Positions 33,332 to 42,438 of a stretch of DNA of 64,000 nucleotides are shown here, one piece after another. The stretch is from contig NZ_JABENB010000002.1 in NCBI RefSeq assembly GCF_013002715.1, forward strand, positions 248,001-312,000. The letters run 5' to 3'. Numbering within the stretch: the first letter of the stretch is position 1; every line of letters starts with the position of its first letter. This stretch comes from Flexivirga aerilata. Its GTDB lineage: Bacteria; Actinomycetota; Actinomycetes; Actinomycetales; Dermatophilaceae. The notes under the pieces are model-generated. The model did not search any database. It worked only from the letters and a program-made list of their open reading frames with translations, and had not been told where the DNA came from. The position numbers and the translations under genes were made by a program.

Positions 33332-33679
33332 CACGAGCCTCCCCGCGCCATCCGAAACCCGCGGGTCGGCGCGGCGATCGCGACGATCAACGCGCGCTAT
33401 GCCGAGCCGTGGACCGTCCACTCGCTCGCTGCCCACACGGGCGTCTCCGCCTCCACCCTCGCCCGCGAATTCCTCGCGGTCATCGGGACAACCCCCGCCG
33501 CCTACCTGCGTGGCCGCCGCATCCTGGAGGCCAAACGCCTGCTCCGCGAGAGCAGCCACCCTCTCGAATCCATCGCGGTCGCAGTCGGATACACCAGCGC
33601 CGTCGGGCTCCACCAGGCGTTCGCCCGGGAATGCGGTGAGACGCCCGGTGCCTTCCGCAACCGCAGCAGATCCACCTGA
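33332..33679 (+). pseudogene. Truncated AraC-family regulator, HTH domain only
   Basis: An open stretch of 115 codons with no usable start after the in-frame TGA at 33329. It encodes a whole AraC double-HTH domain: PWTVHSLAAHTGVSASTLAR as the first helix-turn-helix, then IGTTPAAYLRGRRILEAKRL, SIAVAVGYTSAVGLHQAFAR as the second, and CGETPGAFRNR. The cupin-type sensor half (~190 aa) expected upstream is gone. The remnant faces the truncated MFS gene head to head. Confidence 0.78.
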
Positions 33680-33743
33680 CTCACGTGCGGCTCGGCGCGA
33701 AAAGCGTTGGCGGTCAAGGTCGTCGGGCTGCTTCAGTGCCCAG

Positions 33744-34601
33744 GTGAACGACGTCCCAGCGCACGCCTTCTACACCGGCCTGGTGGCCGAGCTCTACTCG
33801 ACGCTGCGGTCGACCAGCTTCCCGGCGGACCGTTACGCGCGGTTGATCCGCAGGTATGGCGAGCCCGCGCTCGAGCTCGGCTGCGGCGACGGCGATCCGT
33901 TGCTCGCACTACGCGAGCTCGGCCTCGACCTCGACGGCATCGACTCCTCCACGGACATGATCGACCGGTTGCGGACGCGGGCGGCGGAGGCCGGGATCGC
34001 GGTGAACGCGTGGGTCTCGACGATGCAGGACCTGGCGCCGGCACGTGCGTATCGGACGGTGTTTCTCGCCGGACCGACATTCAACCTGCTGCCGGACGAC
34101 CAGTCCATGGCGGCGACGCTGCGGTCGATCCGGGGTGCGCTCGCGCCGGGCGGGACTGCCGTCATACCGCTGTTCGTGCCGGAGGCGTATGACGACGCCG
34201 ATCTCGGGGTCCGGGTGGAGAGTGCGGACGGTGCCATGGCGTGGCAGGTCGTGTCGGCGACGCGGGACGAGGCAGCCCGCACCCAGATACTGCGGCTGCG
34301 GTATGAGCGACAGACAGGCGCGAAAACCGAGATGGTCGAACGCGATTGGCTGATGCACTGGGTGACGCCGCGTCGATTCGCCGACCTCGCCGAGGCTGCG
34401 AGCCTGGTCGTCGATGCGCTGCCGGACGAGTTCGGGTCGGACGAGCGGGACGTGGCCCTGCGGCGGGAGTCAGTCGGCGCCGTCAGCGCGGCGAGTCAGC
34501 CGCTGTGCCCACCGGGGAGGCGACCGTCAGTCCCGGGAGCCAGCCTGTGGCCTCGGCGCGGAATCGATCCCGCGCCATCGCGCCCGCACCGTCCGCTATG
34601 A
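33744..34601 (+). CDS. SAM-dependent methyltransferase, class I
   Basis: A protein of up to 285 aa from GTG 33744 (no strong ribosome site). YARLIRRYGEPALELGCGDG is motif I; LGLDLDGIDSSTDMIDRLRT is motif II; VFLAGPTFNLLPDDQS and GALAPGGTAVIPLFVP are motifs IV and V. The fold seems complete by about residue 240 (DERDVALRRE). The remaining ~40 residues are low-complexity and overlap the 3' end of bioD by 119 bp, so the original stop was probably lost. The substrate is unknown. Confidence 0.72.
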   Translation: MNDVPAHAFYTGLVAELYSTLRSTSFPADRYARLIRRYGEPALELGCGDGDPLLALRELGLDLDGIDSSTDMIDRLRTRAAEAGIAVNAWVSTMQDLAPARAYRTVFLAGPTFNLLPDDQSMAATLRSIRGALAPGGTAVIPLFVPEAYDDADLGVRVESADGAMAWQVVSATRDEAARTQILRLRYERQTGAKTEMVERDWLMHWVTPRRFADLAEAASLVVDALPDEFGSDERDVALRRESVGAVSAASQPLCPPGRRPSVPGASLWPRRGIDPAPSRPHRPL

Positions 34602-35190
34602 CGCCGAGCAGCGGCGCCGGGCCGTCGGCCAGGGTCCGCCGATTGCTCAACTCGACCTGCGACGGATCCCGGGGCCAGGAGCCGATGATCACGCCGGCGA
34701 TGCGAATCTGCCTGCGCTGCAACGCTTCCAGCGTGAGTGCCGTGTGGTTCAGCGTGCCGAGACCGGGGCGCGCAACCACGACGGTCGAACTCTGCGGCAG
34801 GGTGGCTGCGAGGTCGGCGAGAGTCTCGCCGGCTGAGGTGAGTTCGACCAGCAGGCCGCCCGCGCCCTCGACGAGCACGGCGTCGTGCGACGCGGCGAGC
34901 CGCTCGATCGTGGCGACATGGTCGGCGAGCGTGGGCAACTCGGCGTCCTCGAGCGCCGCCGCCGGTGGCGGCGCCATCGGCTCCCGAAGTCGCACGCCCT
35001 CGACCCCGGCGACGCCGGTGAGTCGCTCGACCTCGGCAACGTCCCCGGCCTCGCCGGCTTGCACCCCGGTCTGGGTCGGCTTGTAGACGACGACGGAGTC
35101 GCCGGCCTGCTGCAGCGCGGCGGCGACGGCGGCCGTGGCGACGGTCTTGCCCACGTCGGTGTCGGTGCCGGTCACGATCAGGACGGTCAT
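34483..35190 (-). CDS. bioD: Dethiobiotin synthetase
   Basis: A protein of 235 aa. It closes the ureido ring of 7,8-diaminopelargonate with CO2 and ATP. P-loop VTGTDTDVGKTVATAAVAAA at the N-terminus, substrate Lys in VYKPTQTG, VEGAGGLLVEL, and GVIIGSWP near the C-terminus. ATG 35190 shares one base with the bioF stop (TGATG). Last gene of bioB-A-F-D. A longer open frame upstream is antisense to bioF and was not used. Confidence 0.92.
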   Translation of the reverse strand: MTVLIVTGTDTDVGKTVATAAVAAALQQAGDSVVVYKPTQTGVQAGEAGDVAEVERLTGVAGVEGVRLREPMAPPPAAALEDAELPTLADHVATIERLAASHDAVLVEGAGGLLVELTSAGETLADLAATLPQSSTVVVARPGLGTLNHTALTLEALQRRQIRIAGVIIGSWPRDPSQVELSNRRTLADGPAPLLGVIADGAGAMARDRFRAEATGWLPGLTVASPVGTAADSPR

Positions 35191-36329
35191 CAGGCAGGCA
35201 ACTCCTCGTGTGCGACCGCGTCGCTCACGGCGCGGATCCGGTCTGCGGCGCCGACCGCGTCCGGCAGCGCCAGATCGGCCCGGGCCGTGATGCGGAGCCG
35301 GGAGATCCCGTCCGGGACACTCGGCGGGCGGAAGCACCCGACGAGCACGCCCTGGGCGCGCAGCGCGTCGCGTGCCTGCACTGCGGTCGACGGACTCGGC
35401 ATCGGCAACGACTGGACGGCGCCGGCGGACGGTGCGATTCGGCATCGTGCCGCGATGGCCGCGGCACGCTCGTGGACGGCGGCCGCCAGGTGCGGCGACG
35501 ACGCCACGATGTTCGCGGCGGTGGCGGCGGCGCCGGCCGCGGCCGGCGCGAGTCCGGTGTCGAAGATGAACGTGCGGGCCGCATTGACCAGGTGATCGCG
35601 CAGCCGGTCCGTGCCGAGCACCACGCCGCCCTGTGCTCCGAGGGACTTGGAGAGCGTCGCCGTCACGACCAGGTCCGGTGCTCCGGCGAGGCCGGAGGCG
35701 TGCACCAGCCCCCGGCCGTCACCGGCGACGCCGATGCCGTGAGCCTCGTCCACCACCAGCAGCGCACCGTGGCGGCGGCACACGTCATAGAGGTCGGTGA
35801 GCGGAGCGGCGTCGCCGAGCACGGAGTAGATCGACTCGACGGCGACGAGGACGCGCACCCCGTCGAGCGCGCGCAGGCGGGCGTCGAGCGCGGCCGGGTC
35901 GTTGTGCCCGACGAGTTCGTACGGCGTACGCGACATCCGCGCCGCATCGTGCAGGGAGGCATGCGCATGCTCGTCCAGCACGATGTGCGCACCGCGCCCG
36001 GCCAGCGCCGTGACGACCCCGAGGTTGGCCGCGTAACCGCTCGAAAGCGCAAGAGCAGCAGGCTGATCGGTGAGGGCGCGCAAGGACGACTCGAGCTCCC
36101 GGTGGACCGGAAGCGTGCCCGTGACCAGGCGTGACGCACCCGCGGAGGCGCCGAACCGGTCGGTCGCGTCGATCGCCGCCGCGATCACCCGGGGGTTGTG
36201 CGAGAGGCCGAGGTAGTCGTTGGAGGCCAGGTCGATCACCGCATCGTCCCGCAGCACCCGGTCCGCGCGTTCGGTGCCGCGCTGCCGTCGCAGTGCCGCG
36301 CGCTCGGCGAGCCAGTCGTCCCAGGTCAT
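35190..36329 (-). CDS. bioF: 8-amino-7-oxononanoate synthase
   Basis: A protein of 379 aa. PLP enzyme joining pimeloyl thioester and alanine. LASNDYLGLSHNPRVIAA, GASRLVTGTLPVHRELES, LALSSGYAANLGV, VDEAHGIGVAGDGRG, PLP lysine in VTATLSKSLGAQGG. The ATG overlaps the bioA stop by 4 bp (ATGA), indicating coupling. No bioC/bioH or other pimeloyl source is in this cluster, as is common in actinobacteria. Confidence 0.93.
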   Translation of the reverse strand: MTWDDWLAERAALRRQRGTERADRVLRDDAVIDLASNDYLGLSHNPRVIAAAIDATDRFGASAGASRLVTGTLPVHRELESSLRALTDQPAALALSSGYAANLGVVTALAGRGAHIVLDEHAHASLHDAARMSRTPYELVGHNDPAALDARLRALDGVRVLVAVESIYSVLGDAAPLTDLYDVCRRHGALLVVDEAHGIGVAGDGRGLVHASGLAGAPDLVVTATLSKSLGAQGGVVLGTDRLRDHLVNAARTFIFDTGLAPAAAGAAATAANIVASSPHLAAAVHERAAAIAARCRIAPSAGAVQSLPMPSPSTAVQARDALRAQGVLVGCFRPPSVPDGISRLRITARADLALPDAVGAADRIRAVSDAVAHEELPA

Positions 36330-37687
36330 CCGTGCACCTCGCGCACCGCGCCGATCAGGCCGTCGCAGATCTGCGCCACGTCGGCGTCGGTGCAGACGTA
36401 GGGCGGCATCGTGTAGACGAGATCGCGGAACGGCCGCACCCACACCCCACGATCGAGGGCAGCTCGTGTCACGGCCGGCACGTCCACCCCACCTCCGAGC
36501 TGTATGACGCCAACCGCGCCCAGCGTGCGCACGTCGATGACGGAGGACAGCTCGCGCGCGGGTGCGAGTCCTCGGCTCAACGCCTGCGAAACCCGGGAAA
36601 CGTTGTGTTTCCAAGTGGATTCGACGATGTCTACGGACGTCCCGGCGATCGCGCACGCCAGCGGGTTGGCCATGAAAGTGGGTCCGTGCAACAGGGCGCC
36701 GAACTCCGAACGGGTGATCACCCGGCCCACCTGCGCCGTCATCAGCACGGCGGCCAGGCTGAGGTAGCCGCCGGTGAGTGCCTTGCCGACGCACATCACG
36801 TCCGGCGCGACGTCCGCCCACTCGGAGGCGAAAAGCCTTCCGGTGCGGCCAAATCCGGTTGCGATCTCATCAGCGACCAACAGCAGGCCGAGCTCGTCGG
36901 CGACCTCACGCATCACCCGCAGGCAGCGGGGGTGGTAGGGCCGCATGCCGCCGGCGCCCTGGAGCACCGGCTCGACGACGATCGCCGCGAGCGTGTCGCG
37001 GTGCGCACTCGCCATCGAGCGAAACTCCGATTCCCATGCCGCCAGGGCGTTTTCGTCGGTCCGCCAGGTCTCGTCGTCGGCCAGTCTGGCGATCGGCGGC
37101 CGCGGCGCGAAGACGTGCCGGGCGAGCACACCGGGGAAGGCCGAGTGCATACCGTCGACCGGGTCGCACACGCTCATCGCCGCGAACGTGTCGCCGTGGT
37201 ATCCACCGCGAATCGTGAGGAACCGCTGACGACGGGGCCGGCCGGCCGCCGCCTGATACTGCAACGCCAGCTTGAGCGCGACCTCGACGGACACCGACCC
37301 CGAGTCGGCGAAGAAGACGTGCGCCATCGGTCCCGGCGCGATCGCCGTCAGCCGCTCGGCGAGCGCGACCGCCGGCTCGTGCGTGAGCCCGCCGAACATC
37401 ACGTGACTGAATGCGTCGAGTTGCCGCCGCGCCGCCTCGTCGAGCTCCGGGTGGCGGTAGCCGTGCACCGCACACCACCAGGAGGCCATCGCGTCGATCG
37501 CCTCGATCGGCACCCCGCCGTCCGGCGGCTGCAGCGTCAACCGCACTCCAGAAGCGGCCGAAACCCCATAGGGCGCAGGGCCGTTCAGTGGCGCGTACGG
37601 GTGCCAGACGAGCCCGCCGTCGCGTGCGGACAGCGAGTCGCGCGCCGCGAGCGAGTCGGTGACGGCCGGAGCCGTGGTCTCAGGCAT
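36326..37687 (-). CDS. bioA: Adenosylmethionine-8-amino-7-oxononanoate aminotransferase
   Basis: A protein of 453 aa from ATG 37687, which lies within the last codons of bioB (8-bp overlap). Transfers an amino group from SAM to KAPA. Class III aminotransferase: [83 protein letters not shown], and the PLP lysine in [26 protein letters not shown] marks the SAM-using type. Confidence 0.94.
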   Translation of the reverse strand: MPETTAPAVTDSLAARDSLSARDGGLVWHPYAPLNGPAPYGVSAASGVRLTLQPPDGGVPIEAIDAMASWWCAVHGYRHPELDEAARRQLDAFSHVMFGGLTHEPAVALAERLTAIAPGPMAHVFFADSGSVSVEVALKLALQYQAAAGRPRRQRFLTIRGGYHGDTFAAMSVCDPVDGMHSAFPGVLARHVFAPRPPIARLADDETWRTDENALAAWESEFRSMASAHRDTLAAIVVEPVLQGAGGMRPYHPRCLRVMREVADELGLLLVADEIATGFGRTGRLFASEWADVAPDVMCVGKALTGGYLSLAAVLMTAQVGRVITRSEFGALLHGPTFMANPLACAIAGTSVDIVESTWKHNVSRVSQALSRGLAPARELSSVIDVRTLGAVGVIQLGGGVDVPAVTRAALDRGVWVRPFRDLVYTMPPYVCTDADVAQICDGLIGAVREVHG

Positions 37688-38765
37688 TCGGCTGCAGCTG
37701 AGTCCCTGCGCCGCGCCGCCGGATGGCCGGATCGTGTGACTCCTCGAGTGCCACCGACCCATCCTCGGCCGCCGCGCCCAGGTCTTCGTCCGACCCCAGC
37801 ACCACGAACCCGTTGTCCCGGATCAGCGCCAGGTCGGCCTCCGCGGCCTGCCCCTCGGAGGTGAGGTAGTCGCCCAGGAAGATCGAGTTGGCCAGGTGCA
37901 GGGCCTGCGCCTGCAGTGACCGCAGATGCATCTCGCGACCACCGGCGATGCGGATCTCCTTGTCGGGACAGACGATCCGGGCCATCGCAAGGATCTTGAG
38001 GCATCGCAGGGGAGTGAGCTCCCATCGGTCGGCGAACTCCGTGCCGTCGAACGGCATGAGGAAGTTGACCGGGATCGAGTCGGAGTCGAGCTCGCGGAGC
38101 GCGAAGAGCGCCTCGACCAGTTGCTCGTCGGATTCGCCGAGCCCGGCGATCAGGCCCGAGCAGGGCGACAGGCCGGCCGACTTTGCCTTGCCGACGGTGT
38201 CCACCCGGTCGGCGTAGGTGTGACTGGTGACGATCGAGTCGTGGTGGGACTCGGCGGTGTTGATGTTGTGGTTGTAGGCGTCGACACCGGCGTCGCGCAG
38301 TCGCTCGGCCTGACCGTCCTTGAGCAGTCCGAGGCAGGCGCAGACCTCGACCTCCGGGTGCTCGTCCTTCAGCGCGCCGACCATCGCCGACACCCGGTCG
38401 ACGTCGCGGTCGGTCGGCCCGCGGCCACTGCTCACCATGCAGATGCGGGTGGCGCCGCCGCGCAGCCCGGCCGACGCCTGCTCGATCGCCTCGTCGGTCT
38501 GCAGCCACTTGTACTTCAGGATCTCCGCTTTCGATCCGAGGGCCTGCGAGCAGTAGTGGCAGTCCTCCGGGCACAGCCCGGACTTCAAGTTGACCAGGTA
38601 GTTCACCTTGACGGTGTTGCCGAAGTGCTCGCGCCGCAGGCGTGCCACGGCCGCGACCATCGGCAGCACCTCCTCGTCCGGGGTGCGCAGCACGGCGAGT
38701 GCGTCGGCCTCGGTCGCGGCGTCTCCGGCCAGGATGTCGGTGACTCGCTCTTGGATGGACGGCAT
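37680..38765 (-). CDS. bioB: Biotin synthase (radical SAM)
   Basis: A protein of 361 aa. Inserts sulfur into dethiobiotin. The radical-SAM cluster ligands Cys65, Cys69 and Cys72 are in [10 protein letters not shown]. Then [24 protein letters not shown] and [12 protein letters not shown] for the second cluster and substrate. [20 protein letters not shown] completes the barrel. GGAG sits 5 nt before the ATG. First gene of the bioBAFD operon, under a palindromic operator shared with the divergent TetR gene. Confidence 0.95.
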   Translation of the reverse strand: MPSIQERVTDILAGDAATEADALAVLRTPDEEVLPMVAAVARLRREHFGNTVKVNYLVNLKSGLCPEDCHYCSQALGSKAEILKYKWLQTDEAIEQASAGLRGGATRICMVSSGRGPTDRDVDRVSAMVGALKDEHPEVEVCACLGLLKDGQAERLRDAGVDAYNHNINTAESHHDSIVTSHTYADRVDTVGKAKSAGLSPCSGLIAGLGESDEQLVEALFALRELDSDSIPVNFLMPFDGTEFADRWELTPLRCLKILAMARIVCPDKEIRIAGGREMHLRSLQAQALHLANSIFLGDYLTSEGQAAEADLALIRDNGFVVLGSDEDLGAAAEDGSVALEESHDPAIRRRGAGTQLQPNA

Positions 38766-38801
38766 GGCACTCCTTCGGGGAAACTGAACGCCGAAACGGC
38801 T

Positions 38802-38818
38802 CTTGAACGCTGTTCAAG
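38802..38818. promoter_or_regulatory. 17-bp palindromic operator in the bioB-bioQ gap
   Basis: CTTGAAC-GCT-GTTCAAG is a perfect inverted repeat with a 3-bp centre, between the divergent bioB and TetR genes. A partial half-site CTGAAC lies at 38784. BioQ of mycobacteria and corynebacteria binds TGAAC-type palindromes, so this is the probable BioQ box. TTGAAC also resembles a -35 element in both directions. Confidence 0.65.
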
Positions 38819-38863
38819 TATGCCGGTCCAGGTCGCGCACGGAGAGCGGGGAGGGGAAATCGG

Positions 38864-39463
38864 GTGCCGTTGTCCACGGACGAGGTCATCGACACGGCCG
38901 CCGAGCTGCTGCGCCGGCACGGGCTCGCCGACCTGTCGATGCGCCGTCTGGCGAGCGAGCTCGGCGTGCGGCCGGGCGCGCTCTACTGGCACGTGGAGAA
39001 CAAGCAGACCCTGCTCGTCCGGGTCGCCGATCGCGTCCTCGCAGACGTGCCGACGACCACCAGCGGCGCGCCGGCCCGGGACATCCGGCGTCTGCTCACC
39101 GCCATCCGCACGGCCGTGCTGCCCGTCCCCGACGGCGGTGAGGTCGTCGCCCTCGGCTACGCGCTCGACCCGACCTCGGTGCAGGTCTTCGTCCACCTGC
39201 GCCGGCTGATCGGTGACCTCGGTGTCGCCGGCCGCGACCGGGCGGCGGCCACCGACCTGATCGTGCACCACGTGCTCGGCTCGATCGCCGCGCAGCAGGA
39301 CCGGCAACTCGCGGGCCTGCCCACCCGCGGCGCGTCCGCCGCCTTCGACCGTGGTGTCGCGCTCGTGCTCGACCGGCTCGGCCGGCCAACCGAGACCACC
39401 GAGACCGCCGGGGCCACTGAGAGCACGGAGACCACCGACCGGCGCCAGGAGGAAGCGACATGA
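38864..39463 (+). CDS. bioQ: TetR-family regulator, BioQ-like biotin repressor
   Basis: A protein of 199 aa from GTG 38864, with GGGGAGGGG about 8 nt upstream. TetR HTH at residues ~5-50: VIDTAAELLRRHGLADLSMR, LASELGVRPGALYWHVENKQ, LLVRVADRVL. The ligand domain follows. The C-terminus is a Thr/Glu repeat tail (PTETTETAGATESTETTD). It is divergent from bioB, with the palindromic box in between, the arrangement of BioQ. The symbol is by context, not alignment. Confidence 0.75.
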   Translation: MPLSTDEVIDTAAELLRRHGLADLSMRRLASELGVRPGALYWHVENKQTLLVRVADRVLADVPTTTSGAPARDIRRLLTAIRTAVLPVPDGGEVVALGYALDPTSVQVFVHLRRLIGDLGVAGRDRAAATDLIVHHVLGSIAAQQDRQLAGLPTRGASAAFDRGVALVLDRLGRPTETTETAGATESTETTDRRQEEAT

Positions 39464-40008
39464 CCGACGAAACACCGATCGTCCCGGACGCCAAGGACTG
39501 GACCTGGACCATCGAATCCCGTTGCCCCGAATGCGGATTCGACGCCAGCACCGTCGAGGCGTCTCAGCTCGGCGACGCCATCCGGTCCGCGACCCTGCCA
39601 TGGGGCGCGGTGCTCGCCCGCGCGGACGTCCGCACCCGCCATACCCCCGGCGTGTGGTCCGACCTCGAGTACGGCGTGCACGTGCGCGACGTCTGCCGGA
39701 TCTTCGACGAGCGGCTGCGCCTGATGCTCGATCACGACGACCCGGAGTTCGCCAACTGGGACCAGGACGCCGCCGCCGTCGCCGGCCGCTATGCCGAGCA
39801 GGACCCCGAGACCGTCGCCCGCGAGATCGGCGCCGACGCGTCGGCGCTCGCCGCCGACTACGACACGGTCACCGGCGACCAGTGGCAGCAGCGCACCGGA
39901 CGACGGTCCAACGGCTCGCGGTTCACCGTGCTCACCCTCGGCCGCTACTGCCTGCACGACTTGACCCACCACCTGCACGACGTCGAGGCGCCGGACGTGA
40001 CCGGGTAA
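39460..40008 (+). CDS. DinB/mycothiol-dependent-type metal-binding protein
   Basis: A protein of 182 aa. The ATG overlaps the bioQ stop (ATGA). It starts WTIESRCPECGFDASTVEA with a CxxC knuckle, then WGAVLARADVRTRHTPGVWS, YGVHVRDVCRIFDERLRLML with a metal-ligand His, and YCLHDLTHHLHDVEAPD with the His triad of the DinB four-helix fold. DinB-like proteins in actinobacteria often act as thiol-dependent S-transferases. The substrate is unknown. Confidence 0.75.
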   Translation: MTDETPIVPDAKDWTWTIESRCPECGFDASTVEASQLGDAIRSATLPWGAVLARADVRTRHTPGVWSDLEYGVHVRDVCRIFDERLRLMLDHDDPEFANWDQDAAAVAGRYAEQDPETVAREIGADASALAADYDTVTGDQWQQRTGRRSNGSRFTVLTLGRYCLHDLTHHLHDVEAPDVTG

Positions 40009-40042
40009 GCTCGCGCGTGGCCGGCGTGGGTGATGACCCTTG

Positions 40043-40080
40043 CGACTCCGTGACGACGGAACGACTCCGAGACGACGGAA
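40043..40080. repeat. Two tandem 19-bp repeats upstream of sahH
   Basis: CGACTCCGTGACGACGGAA at 40043-40061 is followed directly by the same sequence with one change (T to A) at 40062-40080. CCGT-GACG-ACGG within the first copy and GGGT-GATG-ACCC just before it (about 40028-40039) can form short hairpins. They lie 74-111 bp before the sahH start. Confidence 0.75.
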
Positions 40081-40153
40081 CGCCATGCAGCCCAGAGGGG
40101 CGCGCCGGGTCCGATACCGATCCAGTAGTCGATCTCAAGGAGAACGGGCACCC

Positions 40154-41605
40154 ATGTCCTTCGATCACAAGGTTAAAGACCTGAGCCTCGCCGAGGCCGG
40201 CCGTCACCAGCTGCGTCTCGCCGAGCACGAGATGCCCGGCCTGATGGCGCTGCGCGAGGAGTATGGCGCGAGCCAGCCGCTCAAGGGCGCGAAGATCGCC
40301 GGTTCGCTGCACATGACCGTGCAGACCGCAGTGCTCATCGAGACCCTCACCGCACTCGGCGCCGAGGTCCGCTGGGCCTCCTGCAACATCTACTCCACCC
40401 AGGACGAGGCGGCCGCCGCGGTCGTCGTCGGCCCGAACGGCACCGTGGACGACCCGCAGGGCGTCCCGGTCTTCGCCTGGAAGGGCGAGACCCTCCCGGA
40501 GTACTGGGAGTGCACCAACGAGATCCTCACCTGGCCGAACGGCGACGGCCCCAACATGATCCTGGACGACGGCGGCGACGCCACCATGCTGGTCCACAAG
40601 GGTCGCGAGTGGGAGGCCGCCGGCCAGGTGCCGCCGACGACCGACGAGGACCCGGAGGAGTTCCAGGTCTTCAAGGAGCTGGTGCGCGAAACGCTGAAGT
40701 CCGACCCGCAGAAGTGGACCAAGATCTCCGAGGGCATCCAGGGTGTCACCGAGGAGACCACCACCGGCGTGCACCGTCTCTACGAGCTGGCCAAGACCGG
40801 CGACCTGCTCTTCCCGGCGATCAACGTCAACGACTCGGTCACCAAGTCCAAGTTCGACAACAAGTACGGCATCCGTCACTCGCTGCCGGACGGCATCAAC
40901 CGCGCCACCGACGTCCTGATGGGCGGCAAGGTCGCGGTCGTCTGCGGCTACGGCGACGTCGGCAAGGGCGCCGCCGAGGCGCTGCGCGGCCAGGGCTCGC
41001 GGGTCATCGTCACCGAGATCGACCCGATCTGCGCGCTGCAGGCCGCGATGGACGGCTACCAGGTCGCGCGCCTGGAGGACGTGCTCGGCGAGGGTGACAT
41101 CTTCATCACCACCACCGGCAACTTCGACATCATCACCGCCGACCACATGCAGCGCATGAAGGACAAGGCGATCGTCGGCAACATCGGTCACTTCGACAAC
41201 GAGATCGACATGGCGGGCCTCGCCAAGGTCCCGGGCATCACCAAGACCGAGATCAAGCCGCAGGTGCACGAGTGGACGCTGGCGGCGACGGACGGCCAGC
41301 CGGCCAAGTCGATCATCGTGCTCTCCGAGGGCCGGCTGCTCAACCTGGGTAACGCGACCGGTCACCCGAGCTTCGTGATGTCCAACTCGTTCGCCAACCA
41401 GACCATCGCGCAGATCGAGCTGTTCACCAAGCCCGGTGACTACGAGAAGCAGGTCTACGTGCTGCCCAAGCACCTCGACGAGAAGGTGGCGCGCCTGCAC
41501 CTTCCGGCGCTCGGCGTCGAGCTCACCGAGCTGACCAAGGAGCAGGCCGAGTACATCGGCGTCGACGTGGCCGGCCCCTACAAGCCGGAGCACTACCGCT
41601 ACTGA
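40154..41605 (+). CDS. sahH: S-adenosylhomocysteine hydrolase
   Basis: A protein of 483 aa from ATG 40154, with AAGGAG 11 nt upstream; an in-frame ATG at 40085 lacks such a site. Splits SAH into adenosine and homocysteine, removing the product of methyltransferases. Contains [34 protein letters not shown], the long loop typical of this class, NAD motif [18 protein letters not shown], and the C-terminal [10 protein letters not shown]. First gene after the accessory segment; corresponds to Rv3248c. Confidence 0.96.
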   Translation: MSFDHKVKDLSLAEAGRHQLRLAEHEMPGLMALREEYGASQPLKGAKIAGSLHMTVQTAVLIETLTALGAEVRWASCNIYSTQDEAAAAVVVGPNGTVDDPQGVPVFAWKGETLPEYWECTNEILTWPNGDGPNMILDDGGDATMLVHKGREWEAAGQVPPTTDEDPEEFQVFKELVRETLKSDPQKWTKISEGIQGVTEETTTGVHRLYELAKTGDLLFPAINVNDSVTKSKFDNKYGIRHSLPDGINRATDVLMGGKVAVVCGYGDVGKGAAEALRGQGSRVIVTEIDPICALQAAMDGYQVARLEDVLGEGDIFITTTGNFDIITADHMQRMKDKAIVGNIGHFDNEIDMAGLAKVPGITKTEIKPQVHEWTLAATDGQPAKSIIVLSEGRLLNLGNATGHPSFVMSNSFANQTIAQIELFTKPGDYEKQVYVLPKHLDEKVARLHLPALGVELTELTKEQAEYIGVDVAGPYKPEHYRY

Positions 41606-41625
41606 TCGGGCCGCGGGCCCGTCGA

Positions 41626-41667
41626 GGGCGCCGACGCCGGGGGCGCGAGCCCCGGGTGTCGGCGCCC
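41626..41667 (+). terminator. Strong hairpin terminator after sahH
   Basis: The outer stem GGGCGCCGAC / GTCGGCGCCC is perfect over 10 bp; the inner stem CCGGGG / CCCCGG pairs around a GCGCGAG loop. Only a short TT follows, usual for GC-rich actinobacterial terminators. Confidence 0.85.
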
Positions 41668-41670
41668 TTC

Positions 41671-41688
41671 GCGTATGACGACATACGC
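41671..41688. promoter_or_regulatory. Inverted repeat GCGTATG-N4-CATACGC upstream of mtrA
   Basis: A perfect 7-bp palindrome with a 4-bp centre (ACGA), between the sahH terminator and mtrA. It pairs two copies of the GTATG word that recurs through the window. It could be an operator or a recognition site. Confidence 0.4.
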
Positions 41689-41755
41689 TGGTCCCCGACG
41701 CCGCCAGGCCATCGGGGGCACGCGGCGCTTTGACGGAAAGGAACGGGTCAAGAAG

Positions 41756-42436
41756 GTGACCAACGCACGAGTGCTCGTCGTCGACGACGATCCATCGCTC
41801 GCCGAGATGCTCGGCATCATCCTGCAGGGCGAGGGCCTTGAGGTCAGCCACTGTGCCGACGGCAGCGGCGCGCTGGAGGCCTTCCACGAGAGCAAGCCCG
41901 ACATGGTGCTGCTCGACGTGATGCTGCCCGGCGTCGACGGCATCGAGGTATGCCGCCGCATCCGTGCCGAGTCGCACGTCCCGATCGTCATGCTCACCGC
42001 CCGCACCGACACCGTCGACGTGGTGGTCGGCCTGGAGTCGGGCGCGGACGACTACATCACCAAGCCGTTCAAGCCGCAGGAGCTGGTCGCCCGGGTGCGT
42101 GCCCGGCTGCGCCGCGGCGACGAGCCGGAGGCCGAGCTGCTCGAGCTCGGCGACCTCACCATCGACGTCGCCGGCCACTCGGTGAAGCGTGACGGCGCGC
42201 CGATCGCGTTGACGCCGCTGGAGTTCGACCTGCTGGTCGCGCTCGGTCGCAAACCGTGGCAGGTGTTCTCCCGCGAGACCCTGCTGGAGCAGGTGTGGGG
42301 TTACCGGCACGCCGGTGACACCCGCCTGGTCAACGTGCACGTGCAGCGGCTGCGCTCGAAGGTGGAGAAGGACCCGGAGAACCCGGAGATCGTGCTGACC
42401 GTCCGCGGCGTCGGGTACAAGGCAGGACCCGCCTGA
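41756..42436 (+). CDS. mtrA: Two-component response regulator MtrA
   Basis: A protein of 226 aa from GTG 41756, matching the usual MtrA N-terminus (TNARVLVVDDD). Receiver domain with acidic pocket Asp11/Asp12, phospho-acceptor Asp54 in VLLDVMLPGVDG and Lys in YITKPFKPQEL. OmpR-type winged helix in the C-terminal ~95 residues (LTPLEFDLLVALGRKPWQVF, LVNVHVQRLRSKVE). It controls cell-wall and division genes. Two bases separate its stop from mtrB. Confidence 0.94.
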   Translation: MTNARVLVVDDDPSLAEMLGIILQGEGLEVSHCADGSGALEAFHESKPDMVLLDVMLPGVDGIEVCRRIRAESHVPIVMLTARTDTVDVVVGLESGADDYITKPFKPQELVARVRARLRRGDEPEAELLELGDLTIDVAGHSVKRDGAPIALTPLEFDLLVALGRKPWQVFSRETLLEQVWGYRHAGDTRLVNVHVQRLRSKVEKDPENPEIVLTVRGVGYKAGPA

Positions 42437-42438
42437 CC

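Noticed and set aside
40009..40153. SAH riboswitch before sahH
   Set aside because: The leader has repeats and small hairpins, but I could not fit the conserved riboswitch core to it.
41674..41755. Longer mtrA from ATG 41674
   Set aside because: The extra residues are not MtrA-like and include the palindrome and terminator edge; the GTG at 41756 fits the family N-terminus.
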